This document shows positions 44,483 through 52,402 of a stretch of DNA of 64,000 nt, in pieces; the first letter of the stretch is position 1; each line of letters opens with the position of its first letter. Source of the stretch: UBA5078 sp051252515. Lineage in GTDB: Bacteria; Pseudomonadota; Gammaproteobacteria; Pseudomonadales; Pseudohongiellaceae. A program made the position numbers and the translations under genes. The DNA is taken from NCBI GenBank assembly GCA_051252515.1, contig JBPOFS010000001.1, forward strand, positions 434,001 through 498,000, read 5' to 3'. The notes beneath the pieces were generated by a model that did not search any database, was not told the origin of the DNA, and saw only the letters and a program-made list of their open reading frames with translations.

Positions 44483-45922
44483 TTAGAGCCCCGCCACGTT
44501 TTCCTCTAAATCCTCTTGCGCGTCGGCAGTATCCGACTCAAGCGGCCATACCAGAGGTGCTAGACAAAGCGGACAACCAATGACGTGATCGTTCGGACCA
44601 AGATTCAAATTTTTACGGCGCGTCTCCATCTCTTCCATGAACTGCTCGTCGGTCATAGACACTCGGATCCCTAGGTCGATAAACATATTCGTGACCGAGC
44701 GGTTTCCAGAGCCCTGCCAGTTACGAGGATCGGGCACATTGGGATTGGCTCTGGTATTGTCAAAATAACCAGTGATGTGAAGGATGGTGCCCTTTGGCAA
44801 CAAGGGCGTGTAATTATCTTCGAAGCCATAGCCTCTCACCCAGTTGTGGTCATAGCCCACACAGGAAATTGTCTCTACTGAATAGCCCCAAATTGCCTCT
44901 AGGCACATACGCTCGCCAGGGGCGTGCAGGTGGGGTTCAAAAGTGATGACCTTAGTATTTTGAGTTAGCACTTGATAGGCATGAAGCTCCTGGTCCTTGC
45001 CATCCCCTTCAACACTGATGTCCACGCCATTGCCCAGAATACTAATGGAAGACTTGTACTTGGGGACATAGTCTCTTGGGTGGAAGCGGAAGCCTATTTC
45101 CAAATGACCGGTGGTATCACGACCATTGGAATGCATGTGCACCGAATCGGTAAAGAAAGCACTATTGGCCGCCAGCAAGGGGCCTGCATCGGGGTCGAAG
45201 ACATCACCGTTACGCCCTACTTCGTGAACTGGGAAAGAAACAGCCTGACCAGGAATTATGGCGCCGTTCTCATCTACTACTTCTGTGCGCCAGATCATGT
45301 GGTGGAATATATACAAACCGCCCACGGTATCGGATGCAGCGACGCCTTCATTCACGTCGTTCACTTCAATGATTTCAACCGATTTAACGTATCGGTCCTC
45401 TGTCATGCCAGTGCTCACACTCGGCAATTCACCCCACCAATCAGGTCGCCCTGCTTCCATGAGAAAATCTTTGAGGCTTACTATCTGGTCAGGCTCACCC
45501 AACTTCCACTTCGCATTATCATCAAAGACTAGCGGAGCCGGAGCGTCGGCCACATCACCTGCTGGTGTGCCCGAGCGCGCCCAAGTGGATATTGCTGCTA
45601 TCTCTTCATCACTTAACGAAGGATCGTCTTTGATATGTTGAATGCCGATATCTTTCTCTGCATAAAAAGGCGGCATAGCGCCAGCACGGTCGCGCAGTGA
45701 GGTTTTGTATTCAATAAGTCCGGCAAATGGAGCCGTCTGTTCATAGGTTACCAAGGGCATTGGGGCGACGCCGCCATCCCGGTGACAAGTTTGACAGCTG
45801 CGTTGCAGAATTGGCTCGATATCTTTGTGGAAAGTCACTTCCTGAGCAGTCAGTACTGGCGAGAATGCCAGACCCGATAATGCTAGCAGAAAGCTTGTAT
45901 TCATAAATGACGAAAGTCGCAT
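44483..45922 (-). CDS. Cytochrome c fused to PHM-like copper monooxygenase domain
   Basis: 479 residues, probably periplasmic. Signal peptide to VLTAQ. A cytochrome c domain carries the heme motif C43-QT-C46-H47 with a possible axial Met83 (AMPP). The rest resembles the two-domain core of copper type II ascorbate-dependent monooxygenases (PHM/DBH): His207-His208 (IFHHMIW), a third His at 262 or 264 (VHMHSNG), His331-x-His333 (EPHLHAPG) and Met413 (TNMFIDLG) occur in the order of the two copper sites. C450/C453 form a CxxC pair near the C terminus. ATG at 45922 with GGAGAG 7 nt upstream, preferred to a TTG at 45937. Similar uncharacterised proteins are known from Acidobacteria and marine bacteria, as I recall. 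Substrate unknown; the heme could deliver electrons in place of ascorbate, which is inference. Confidence 0.78.
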   Translation of the reverse strand: MRLSSFMNTSFLLALSGLAFSPVLTAQEVTFHKDIEPILQRSCQTCHRDGGVAPMPLVTYEQTAPFAGLIEYKTSLRDRAGAMPPFYAEKDIGIQHIKDDPSLSDEEIAAISTWARSGTPAGDVADAPAPLVFDDNAKWKLGEPDQIVSLKDFLMEAGRPDWWGELPSVSTGMTEDRYVKSVEIIEVNDVNEGVAASDTVGGLYIFHHMIWRTEVVDENGAIIPGQAVSFPVHEVGRNGDVFDPDAGPLLAANSAFFTDSVHMHSNGRDTTGHLEIGFRFHPRDYVPKYKSSISILGNGVDISVEGDGKDQELHAYQVLTQNTKVITFEPHLHAPGERMCLEAIWGYSVETISCVGYDHNWVRGYGFEDNYTPLLPKGTILHITGYFDNTRANPNVPDPRNWQGSGNRSVTNMFIDLGIRVSMTDEQFMEEMETRRKNLNLGPNDHVIGCPLCLAPLVWPLESDTADAQEDLEENVAGL

Positions 45923-46031
45923 GTAATTTCTCTCCAATCTTCTTGCAGGGATTCAGTCAAGCCAGACCAGGCAAACTACGCAGAAGGCTTAAATAAACGT
46001 TCCACAAAAGAATAGCCTATTTCCAGAAAAC

Positions 46032-46072
46032 AATACTTCCTGATAGCTTGCAAATACTTCCTGATAGCTTGC
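46032..46072. repeat. Two 20-bp direct repeats with 21-bp period upstream of the cytochrome c/PHM-like gene
   Basis: The 20-mer AATACTTCCTGATAGCTTGC occurs at 46032-46051 and again at 46053-46072; a degenerate third copy (AATGCTGACTGATTTCTAG) follows from about 46074. The 21-bp period is two helical turns, so protein bound to each copy would lie on one face of the DNA. They sit about 110-150 bp upstream of the start of the leftward gene at 45922. In the remainder of the 320-bp intergenic region (45923-46243) I see nothing else definite. Confidence 0.7.
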
Positions 46073-46243
46073 TAATGCTGACTGATTTCTAGTAAGCGGC
46101 ACAAATTCAAGAATTCAGTGCCTCTTACATGCGAGCCCAGCGGACTTGTCTAGGCCACAAACATCTATGACCTTTATTCCAAATCAAGCTAATTCGATTC
46201 GTTAAGTTTGGGGGAATTATAACGATAGTTTCAGGTGGCTATT

Positions 46244-46843
46244 TTAATGAAGAACACGCCATTGGCACTCAGACTCTTTTACCAGCACCGTATAAACACT
46301 ACTAACGCTAGCGTTAAGGCTAATTGAGAACCTTGCTCTTGCCTCAAGCTCCAAACTCGAGTCATCTAAGCCATATAGCTCTTTGACTGTTTCCATGACG
46401 CACTCACCAGGCCCTGTGGGGGCCGCGTTTACATCCTCGGCAAAGTTTTCTGAAATCACCGTTGTATATTCTTGCATCAAGTTAGCAATCAACTGCCCTT
46501 CCTTTTCCGAGTAGATTGATGCGCCCTTCGCATCTTTGATCTTGTATAACTCTGTGATGATCGCTTGCTTCATTTCTTCAAAGCGTGCTTCTGGAAACTC
46601 TGAGTACTCCATTAACATCGCGACATACAAGGATGCATGGTAAGAAATCAGACAGGCCGAAAAGGGTTTCGATGGCAATTTTTTGTCCATCAACACTGTC
46701 ACTAACCCACATTGCTCAGCGTGGGTTAAACTATTTTTCATATAGCCTAACGACCACGAAACAATGAATGCAGAGAACGCCTCGACCCCAAACTCACCTT
46801 CACCCTTTAGTGAAAAATACCCACCTGATGATTTATCACTCAT
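46244..46843 (-). CDS. Unknown cytosolic protein
   Basis: 199 residues, no signal peptide, mostly helical by composition. ATG at 46843 with GGAG 7 nt upstream; a longer frame to 46873 lacks such a site. Blocks such as FSAFIVSWSLGYMKNSLTHA, MDKKLPSKPFSACLISYHAS and MKQAIITELYKIKDAKG are not from a family I recognise. It is on the same strand as the cytochrome c/PHM-like operon but 320 bp upstream of it, so it is probably a separate transcription unit. Confidence 0.6.
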   Translation of the reverse strand: MSDKSSGGYFSLKGEGEFGVEAFSAFIVSWSLGYMKNSLTHAEQCGLVTVLMDKKLPSKPFSACLISYHASLYVAMLMEYSEFPEARFEEMKQAIITELYKIKDAKGASIYSEKEGQLIANLMQEYTTVISENFAEDVNAAPTGPGECVMETVKELYGLDDSSLELEARARFSISLNASVSSVYTVLVKESECQWRVLH

Positions 46844-47137
46844 TTTCACACTCCAAATTGTATTCAGTTCCAAGGCCCTGATTTCCCAGACTCCCCATTA
46901 TTCAGCCGCGCATTATAGGTTAGCAGCGCCTATTTATTGTAGCTGAACCGAAATTTCTAAAAACTCCATCCCACAGATACCGCTCAGGGTTTTATTTCCT
47001 CAAAGCTTGCCAGCATGGGTTTAAGCGATATGGAGCTGTCTAGTACGCTAGCAACGAAGCCTTAGTACATGCGATAATTGGTGGGTTGTTATTTCTCTAA
47101 AGTCACCGTGTCGCCTGATTAAGCTCTTAGGAGTCTG

Positions 47138-48376
47138 ATGCAAAAGTTACAGAAAATATTGCTAGTTGCACTGACTATCTGCCCAGTATTGGCACAAGCG
47201 GCCGAGCCCAAAGAATCTATTTTTTCCTTCGATGCATTTGGCACATTGGGCGTCGTCCATTCCGACGAGGATCTGGCCGATTTTTCAGGACACAACCTCC
47301 ATGACGGCGGTGTCGGCTATTCCAATAGTGTGGCCGCCAGTGTAGACAGCCTAATCGGCGCTCAGATCACAGCGGACATCAACGACAAATTAACAGCCGT
47401 TGTTCAGGTGATTTCCCAGCGCAACCCAAGCGGTGACTATGATCCTCATTTAGAATGGGCGAATCTACGCTACCAACTCACGCCCGAAATAAGTTTTCGC
47501 GTGGGAAGATCTATTCTGCCAAGCTTTTTGGCGTCCACGTATATCAACATAGACTACGCCAACCATTGGGTACGGCCACCTATTGAACTGTACGGCCTTG
47601 TTCCCATTACTTCCAGAGACGGCGTCAGTGTCAATCACACATTGGTTCGCGGTGACTTAATGAACTCGCTAGAACTAACCGTTGGTCGCAAAAGCACCAA
47701 ATTAGCCGATGGCTCTTCGATATCGGCCAATCGAAGCTTTGGCATTGCTGATACGCTTGAGCTAGGAGATCTAACGATTCATGCCTCGTATCAGAGCGCG
47801 ACTCTAGACTTAGATTCATACGATGCACTGATATCGGCATTCACATTATTTGGCCCCGCGGGTGAGAACCTAGCGGCCTATTATGATCCCGATAACAGCA
47901 AATTGAGATTTATCGGTCTTGGCGCAAGTTACGACCCAGGTCAGTGGTTTGTCATGGCGGAATGGGGGCAGACCAAGAGCGATTCAATTGTCGGCACGAG
48001 CAGTGGGGCCTATGTCAGTGGAGGCTACCGCATCGGCAGACTCACCCCTTTTGTAACGATTGCGCGAGCGAGTCACGAATCGTTCCCCGAAGGATCGACT
48101 TTAGATGTGAGCACACTGCCCCCCTCTCTAGCCTTTTTAGCTGGCAGCCTCAATGACGCGTTACTAAGCTTTCAGGCCACATCCGCCCCAGTCCAAGACA
48201 GCATATCAGTCGGTCTGCGCTGGGAACTCAGTCGACGAGTAGCATTCAGCGCTCAGCTTGATCACTCGAACATGAAGGACGGTTCAACCGGCAATTTATC
48301 GAATCTACAACCTGGGTATAAACCCGGCGGTTCACTTAACTTAATCAGCGCTTCGCTAAGTTTTGTGTTTCCATGA
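47138..48376 (+). CDS. Outer-membrane porin-like protein
   Basis: 412 residues with a signal peptide ending at VLAQAA. The mature part has alternating strands and porin-like segments: FDAFGTLGVVHSDEDLADFS, GAQITADINDKLTAVVQVIS, LEWANLRYQLTPEISFRVGR, and FVMAEWGQTKSDSIVG. It ends SASLSFVFP, close to the aromatic terminus of barrel proteins. TAGGAG lies 6 nt before the ATG. The next gene, an orphan PstS-like protein, overlaps or abuts it, as in known porin/binding-protein pairs. The solute is unknown; phosphate or another oxyanion is possible but unproven. Confidence 0.8.
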   Translation: MQKLQKILLVALTICPVLAQAAEPKESIFSFDAFGTLGVVHSDEDLADFSGHNLHDGGVGYSNSVAASVDSLIGAQITADINDKLTAVVQVISQRNPSGDYDPHLEWANLRYQLTPEISFRVGRSILPSFLASTYINIDYANHWVRPPIELYGLVPITSRDGVSVNHTLVRGDLMNSLELTVGRKSTKLADGSSISANRSFGIADTLELGDLTIHASYQSATLDLDSYDALISAFTLFGPAGENLAAYYDPDNSKLRFIGLGASYDPGQWFVMAEWGQTKSDSIVGTSSGAYVSGGYRIGRLTPFVTIARASHESFPEGSTLDVSTLPPSLAFLAGSLNDALLSFQATSAPVQDSISVGLRWELSRRVAFSAQLDHSNMKDGSTGNLSNLQPGYKPGGSLNLISASLSFVFP

Positions 48377-48387
48377 GGCCTTTAATC

Positions 48388-48906
48388 ATGCAGACAATTC
48401 GAGCTTCAATTATTGGAGCCTTAATCAGCCTTGGCAGCGGTATGGCTGCAGCCGATGTCGTGGTCGTCGTATCCGCGCAGAGCGATGTAAACCAACTGCA
48501 AAGGGCCAATGTGGAGAACATTTTCTTTGGCAGAAACTATAGCCTCCCCGAGGGTACCGATGCCACTCCCTTAGATTTGGAAGAAGGCGCGCTAGAGCGA
48601 GACGAGTTCTATATGAAGTTGGCAGGACGAACTGCAGCGCAGATCAAATCATTCTGGGCGAAATTAATCTTTACAGGGAGAGGTCGCCCTCCTGCTGTAG
48701 CAAGAGACACCGAACAATTAATCAGCAGATTGGTCGCCAACCCCAATGCCATTGGTTATGTGGATCGCAGTGAAGTAGACGAGCGCCTAAGAATTGTTTT
48801 TACACCGTTGCTGGTTAGCGAGGAGTCCAACAATCGAGAAGAGGGTTCTGCTTTTCCAAATGAGTTCAGCTTCCCCGTAAAATTCCTAGCTGTCGCAGAT
48901 AAATAA
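48388..48906 (+). CDS. Orphan PstS-like periplasmic binding protein
   Basis: About 172 residues with a signal peptide ending at GMAAA. The sequence has the short PBP-like form found in phosphate-type binding proteins: VVVVVSAQSDVNQLQRANVE, NIFFGRNYSLPEG, FWAKLIFTGRGRPPAVARD, and NPNAIGYVDRSEVD. It is about half the length of true PstS and lacks an ABC transporter nearby, so it more likely serves a sensor or a secretion role. GAGG stands 9 nt before the ATG at 48388; an ATG at 48373 overlapping the porin stop lacks a site. It converges with the GGDEF gene. Confidence 0.8.
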   Translation: MQTIRASIIGALISLGSGMAAADVVVVVSAQSDVNQLQRANVENIFFGRNYSLPEGTDATPLDLEEGALERDEFYMKLAGRTAAQIKSFWAKLIFTGRGRPPAVARDTEQLISRLVANPNAIGYVDRSEVDERLRIVFTPLLVSEESNNREEGSAFPNEFSFPVKFLAVADK

Positions 48907-48953
48907 TCAGAACGGATAAGGCTCATTGCCGTCGGCCTTAAGACTACGTCTTT

Positions 48954-50471
48954 CTACGTTGTTTCTGAGGCCAGGCGATAAGTGTTTCTTCCTTCCTTCT
49001 TGGCCAAATACATTGCGCTATCAGCCTTCTTGGCAAGAGTTTCCTCGTCTTCGCCGTCATCTGGATATATTGCTATTCCGACACTCGCGCTGACATAACG
49101 TGCTTGCGAATTGAGCCAATAAGGCTCTGCAATCGCAGCGACTATCTTTTGCCCCACTTCGCTTGCATCTGTAGCAGAGTTTATTTCTGGCATTAACGCC
49201 ACAAACTCATCTCCTCCGAAACGCGATATCGTGTCACTCTTACGTACACAAGCTGTCAGCCTCTTGGCGGTTTCGCGCAACAACTCGTCCCCGGCATCAT
49301 GGCCAAGCGAATCATTGATGGCCTTGAAGTGGTCCAAATCCAGAAAGGCTATCGCCAGTCGATGATTATTACGTCGCGCTCGGTGCAAGCTCTGATCCAC
49401 AAGTTGCGAGAACAGGATTCGATTAGGCAATCCAGTCAATGCATCGTGCAAGGCTAGTTTTTCTACCCTAGCCAAATTGGCGCGCTCCACATCGAGTGCG
49501 CGTCGTCTCGCTTTCAGCAGTTGTTGGTTCTGATAGCCGAGCAAGCCCAGCACTATTATTACCACCAGGCTTCCAACTCCCGCCAAGATCAAACTACTCT
49601 CCCGACTACTGTAGAACGCGGCGAGCTGCTCCTCAGCCGACAGCCCAACCACTACTGCCATCGGAAACTGAAACAATTCCAAAGCACTCGTATAACGCGC
49701 CACCCCATCCCATGGGTTGGTCATCAAATTGGACTCCACATCAAGCGCTTCTGCATCGTGAAAACGAATCTGAGAATAGTCTGTGCTCTCACCTGCAGAG
49801 GTGGTTTCGCCGGAGCGTCTAGCGATAAAAACGCCATCTTGATCCAGCACTGCCAATAAGCCTTTGTCACCCAGCAGGTTGCTCTCATAGCTACTGACGA
49901 AATAATCGGTTTCCGCCGAGACAATCGCGACACCATCAAACTCATTGTCCGCAGAGCTGAGTCGACGGCTGAAATGAACATAATGTGGTCCCATATCACT
50001 TAGCTGCTGAGGCTTGCTGACGCTTAGTGAACCACCTTGTTTTTGCGAATCAAAATACTCTTCCCCGGCGACATTGCTCAGCCCTGTCGACCTATTGCTA
50101 TAAACGATACGACCTTCATCGTCTGCAACACTGACGATAAACAACAGTGCTGGCGGCAGAAGCGAGCGCTCCTCTAAATCGACAAGATAATTACCGGGAG
50201 CGTTATCGTGGGCATATTGCAAAAACAGCAGGGCTTGATCGATCTCGCGCAACGCGCGGATGACATGAGCCTCGTAGGTGTCAGCTTGCTGATAGCTGGA
50301 GATTTGTGCGGCCTGAATCGCGGCGTCTCGCTCTGACGCAATGAAGCCCAATGTAAGCCACCAGATGCCCGCAAGCACGATAACGGCGAAACTAGGAAAC
50401 ATAATCAATGGGGACGAGACTAAGTTCTGCCAAGGCTTTACAGAGTTTGTGGAGACACTGGGTTTAGTCAT
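48954..50471 (-). CDS. Membrane-bound diguanylate cyclase with Cache sensor
   Basis: 505 residues. Transmembrane segments at about 22-44 and 293-313 flank a periplasmic dCache-like domain (45-290) with VDDEGRIVYSNRSTG and AVLDQDGVFIARRSG. Cytosolic GGDEF domain: LALHDALTGLPNRILFSQL, FLDLDHFKAINDSLGHDAGD, and the active-site GGDEF at 419-423. A product-inhibition site RKSD (410-413) stands five residues before it, so the enzyme is probably active and c-di-GMP inhibited. Convergent with the porin/PstS-like pair, whose periplasmic products could be its input, which is speculation. Confidence 0.9.
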   Translation of the reverse strand: MTKPSVSTNSVKPWQNLVSSPLIMFPSFAVIVLAGIWWLTLGFIASERDAAIQAAQISSYQQADTYEAHVIRALREIDQALLFLQYAHDNAPGNYLVDLEERSLLPPALLFIVSVADDEGRIVYSNRSTGLSNVAGEEYFDSQKQGGSLSVSKPQQLSDMGPHYVHFSRRLSSADNEFDGVAIVSAETDYFVSSYESNLLGDKGLLAVLDQDGVFIARRSGETTSAGESTDYSQIRFHDAEALDVESNLMTNPWDGVARYTSALELFQFPMAVVVGLSAEEQLAAFYSSRESSLILAGVGSLVVIIVLGLLGYQNQQLLKARRRALDVERANLARVEKLALHDALTGLPNRILFSQLVDQSLHRARRNNHRLAIAFLDLDHFKAINDSLGHDAGDELLRETAKRLTACVRKSDTISRFGGDEFVALMPEINSATDASEVGQKIVAAIAEPYWLNSQARYVSASVGIAIYPDDGEDEETLAKKADSAMYLAKKEGRNTYRLASETT

Positions 50472-50598
50472 ACGATTGCAAACGGTCCAAGCATGGCGAA
50501 AGTACAACGATACTGACCCAGAGTCGTAAAATTATCAACTGAACACATTCATATTTAGGCGTATAAAGACTATCGCCCTACCAACACACCTATTCACC

Positions 50599-52134
50599 TC
50601 ATTCGTTACATTCGGCCCTGCGAAGCGTTTGAGCCTTGCTTAACAACAACAATCCCCCGGTCTGCAAGACGAACAACACAGGCAGTGTCCATAGCGCACC
50701 AGTGAAGCCTGCCGCCAAGTAACCCATCACACACAGCGCCCCATTAGTCAGAGCATAGGGCAGCTGGGTCTGGAAATGCTCGAAGGCATCACAACCCGCC
50801 CCGGTAGATGACAGGATGGTAGTTTCAGAGATGGGGGAGCAATGGTCACCGAACAGACCACCAGAGAGCACCGCACCGATGCAAACATACAACGGCGCAT
50901 CGATGGCGACTGTAGCGGGCAAGGCCAGAGGCAGCATGATTGCGAAGGTGCCCCAGGACGAGCCCGTGGCAAAGGAGATGCTCGCCGACACTAAGAAAAT
51001 CAACACTGGGAGCGACCACGGCGCTGCATTCTCAGCCGCCAGTGTCGCCACAAAAACATCTCCGCCTAGCGCTGTAGTCATGTCTCCCATAGCCCAAGCT
51101 AGCAGGAGCATGATGGCCACGAGCATCATGCGACTGATCCCCTCAAGATACATTTGCACACTAGCCATGACACGCTGTGCGCCCGTGATGGCCATTAATA
51201 GAATCAATGTCGCCGCTGCACTCAGATAAGCCGTAGATAGCCCTGCACGAAAGTCGGCACCACTGACACGACCGAATGGAAAACCTAGGGGTACTAGCGT
51301 CCACAGCAGCACGAAGAACAACACCAGCAGCGGCAGCCAAATAAATGAAGCTCGCGCCTTATCACCAGCCCCCGCCTGCGGACTAAGCTTAGCGTCGCTA
51401 TCCTGTGCCGCACTTACCGATACAGGCTTCTGAATCCCTTCCTGTCTTGTACGACGCTCCGAACGCGCCATAGGCCCGAACTCGACTCCTGTTAGGGCCA
51501 ACAATGGCACGGCAAACAAAGTCAACCACGCATAGAACTGGAACGGCAACGCAGCGATCAAGGCTTGAAAATCTGACTGCTCAATCCCGAGCGATGTGAA
51601 CTGTTGTTCTAAAAGACTCATGATGTAAACACCCCAGCCAATAAAGGGCACAAGGATTGCTACTGGCGATGAGGTCGAGTCGATGATGTAAGCCAATTTG
51701 GCTCGAGATACCCGCAGGTGGTCAGCCATGGGCCGGAAGGTAGGTCCTATGATCAACGGCGTTCCAAGGTCTGAGAAAAAGATGACTATGCCGCCAATCC
51801 ACGCTGACACCTGCAACCGCGCTTTTGTAGTGATGTAGTAAGAGACTTTTGCTGCGAAAGCAGCTCCGCCCCCCGAACGCTCCATCAACGCCACGAAACC
51901 ACCGATGAATCCCAGCAGCACCAATACCCCAGCGTTATAACTGTCAGTGACTTGAGGCACTAGATAGTCACGCACCATCAAACTCATACCACCGAGAAGC
52001 GCCGGCCCTTCGATCATTAACACGCCAACAAATAAGCCCACAAAAAGGCCGAAAATGACATTGCGTAAACTAATAGAAATGATGAGGGCAAGCAGGACAG
52101 GCGCTAGACTAAAGATATCCGGTGTGGCTGACAT
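50599..52134 (-). CDS. NhaC-family Na+/H+ antiporter
   Basis: Inner-membrane antiporter of about 511 residues and about 11-12 hydrophobic segments, beginning SLAPVLLALIISISLRNVIF. Family-like blocks: GGFVALMERSGGGAAFA, VIFFSDLGTPLIIGPTFRPM, RAKLAYIIDSTSSPVAILVP, SFATGSSWGTFAIMLPLALP, and GGLFGDHCSPISETTILSST, where polar residues within helices are expected to bind Na+. A hydrophilic loop (about 225-260) sits in the middle. ATG at 52134 preferred because GGA precedes it at about 7 nt. Role in Na+ export or pH homeostasis is inferred; some NhaC relatives exchange organic anions. Confidence 0.88.
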   Translation of the reverse strand: MSATPDIFSLAPVLLALIISISLRNVIFGLFVGLFVGVLMIEGPALLGGMSLMVRDYLVPQVTDSYNAGVLVLLGFIGGFVALMERSGGGAAFAAKVSYYITTKARLQVSAWIGGIVIFFSDLGTPLIIGPTFRPMADHLRVSRAKLAYIIDSTSSPVAILVPFIGWGVYIMSLLEQQFTSLGIEQSDFQALIAALPFQFYAWLTLFAVPLLALTGVEFGPMARSERRTRQEGIQKPVSVSAAQDSDAKLSPQAGAGDKARASFIWLPLLVLFFVLLWTLVPLGFPFGRVSGADFRAGLSTAYLSAAATLILLMAITGAQRVMASVQMYLEGISRMMLVAIMLLLAWAMGDMTTALGGDVFVATLAAENAAPWSLPVLIFLVSASISFATGSSWGTFAIMLPLALPATVAIDAPLYVCIGAVLSGGLFGDHCSPISETTILSSTGAGCDAFEHFQTQLPYALTNGALCVMGYLAAGFTGALWTLPVLFVLQTGGLLLLSKAQTLRRAECNE

Positions 52135-52402
52135 GGGCATTCCGCAGTAAGTGTAAGAACTAACACCCATCATACCCATCACCCGCACGAACTGCGATAA
52201 AACCTCGATGGGCAATCAGTCCGATACCTCTGGTACTACTAGTCAGATTGGACAATTAGGTGCTTTACGCGCAATGCTAGTGACGAACCAAGTCCGTTTC
52301 TGAGAAACTAAGTGTTCACTTGCCAGCACCCCTTGCCTTTGCAAGCGCTTGCATGGAGCCGACTTTAATCAAATTAATCGTAGCAACTGTAGGAGTTAGG
52401 CC

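Noticed and set aside
44972..45532. 186-residue open frame opposite the cytochrome c/PHM-like gene
   Set aside because: Antisense to the gene carrying heme and copper motifs; composition typical of a shadow frame.
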